This document shows, piece by piece, positions 63,919-64,000 of a stretch of 64,000 nt of DNA (the first letter of the stretch is position 1; each line of letters begins with the position of its first letter). A program made the position numbers and the translations under genes. The stretch comes from Pipra filicauda (Eukaryota; Chordata; Aves; Passeriformes; Pipridae), in assembly GCF_003945595.2 (NCBI RefSeq), contig NW_024104532.1, positions 4,091,501-4,155,500 on the forward strand, read 5' to 3'. Under the pieces are notes generated by a model, which saw only the letters and a program-made list of their open reading frames with translations, was not told where the DNA came from and did not search any database.

Positions 63919-64000
63919 ATCGTGGAGACAGTGCTGGCCAAACCCCACCCAGAGATGCTCTAGTGTGGCCGGGGTCACCGCCTGGGACCCTGGAGCCCAG

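Larger units (their letters stand above)
45481..64000. other. Intergenic region upstream of UBTD2
   Basis: Apart from ten CR1 fragments, one old LINE relic and simple repeats, I recognise no exon here. In human, the neighbour on this side of UBTD2 is SH3PXD2B, in the same orientation. None of its PX or SH3 domain sequence is seen, but part of a long 3' UTR could be present near the right edge without being recognisable. Stretches such as 48400-49690, 51110-53186, 54870-56450 and 56860-62390 hold only unassigned sequence. Confidence 0.7.

Noticed and set aside
45481..64000. Exons of the expected neighbour SH3PXD2B
   Set aside because: No PX, SH3 or long proline-rich coding exon is visible on the minus strand. 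A 3' UTR cannot be excluded but cannot be supported.

Overview
This is a eukaryotic, vertebrate genomic window, almost certainly from a bird. Two things show this. First, at least 27 truncated chicken-repeat-1 (CR1) LINE 3' ends are scattered through it, ending in the typical avian tail (ATTCTATGATTCTATGA-like repeats). Second, split exons of a conserved vertebrate gene, UBTD2, are present. There are no operons, ribosome binding sites or CRISPR arrays. Nearly every open reading frame is chance or comes from CR1.

The one gene I can support is UBTD2 (ubiquitin domain-containing protein 2, also called DC-UbP), on the minus strand. Exon 1 coding sequence is at 44954-45023, inside a strong CpG island (about 44540-45480). 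Exon 2 is at 17656-17892. They are joined by a 27-kb intron with good GT/AG sites and matching phase. Together they encode about the first 102 residues of a protein that is about 234 residues in mammals. The last exon, with the C-terminal ubiquitin-like fold, is not in the window; it should lie beyond position 1, so 1-17655 is intron 2.

Layout: 1-17655, intron 2 with seven CR1 fragments and simple repeats. 17656-17892, exon 2. 17893-44953, intron 1, with ten CR1 fragments, one CR1-derived palindrome (22028-22289), A/T-rich repeats and a CR1-poor block from about 31.2 to 43.6 kb. 44954-45023, exon 1. 45024-45480, TATA-less GC-box promoter region with a GGCACC/GGCATC minisatellite. 45481-64000, intergenic sequence upstream of UBTD2, with ten more CR1 fragments and one older, diverged LINE reverse-transcriptase relic on the minus strand (about 54060-54870). 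I found no recognisable exon of a second gene there.

I did not find an undescribed multi-gene system. The most unusual structures are the CR1 palindrome whose two arms share a non-canonical fusion junction, the promoter minisatellite, a template-strand G-rich tract at the start of intron 1, and the symmetrical exon 2, whose skipping would keep the UBTD2 frame.
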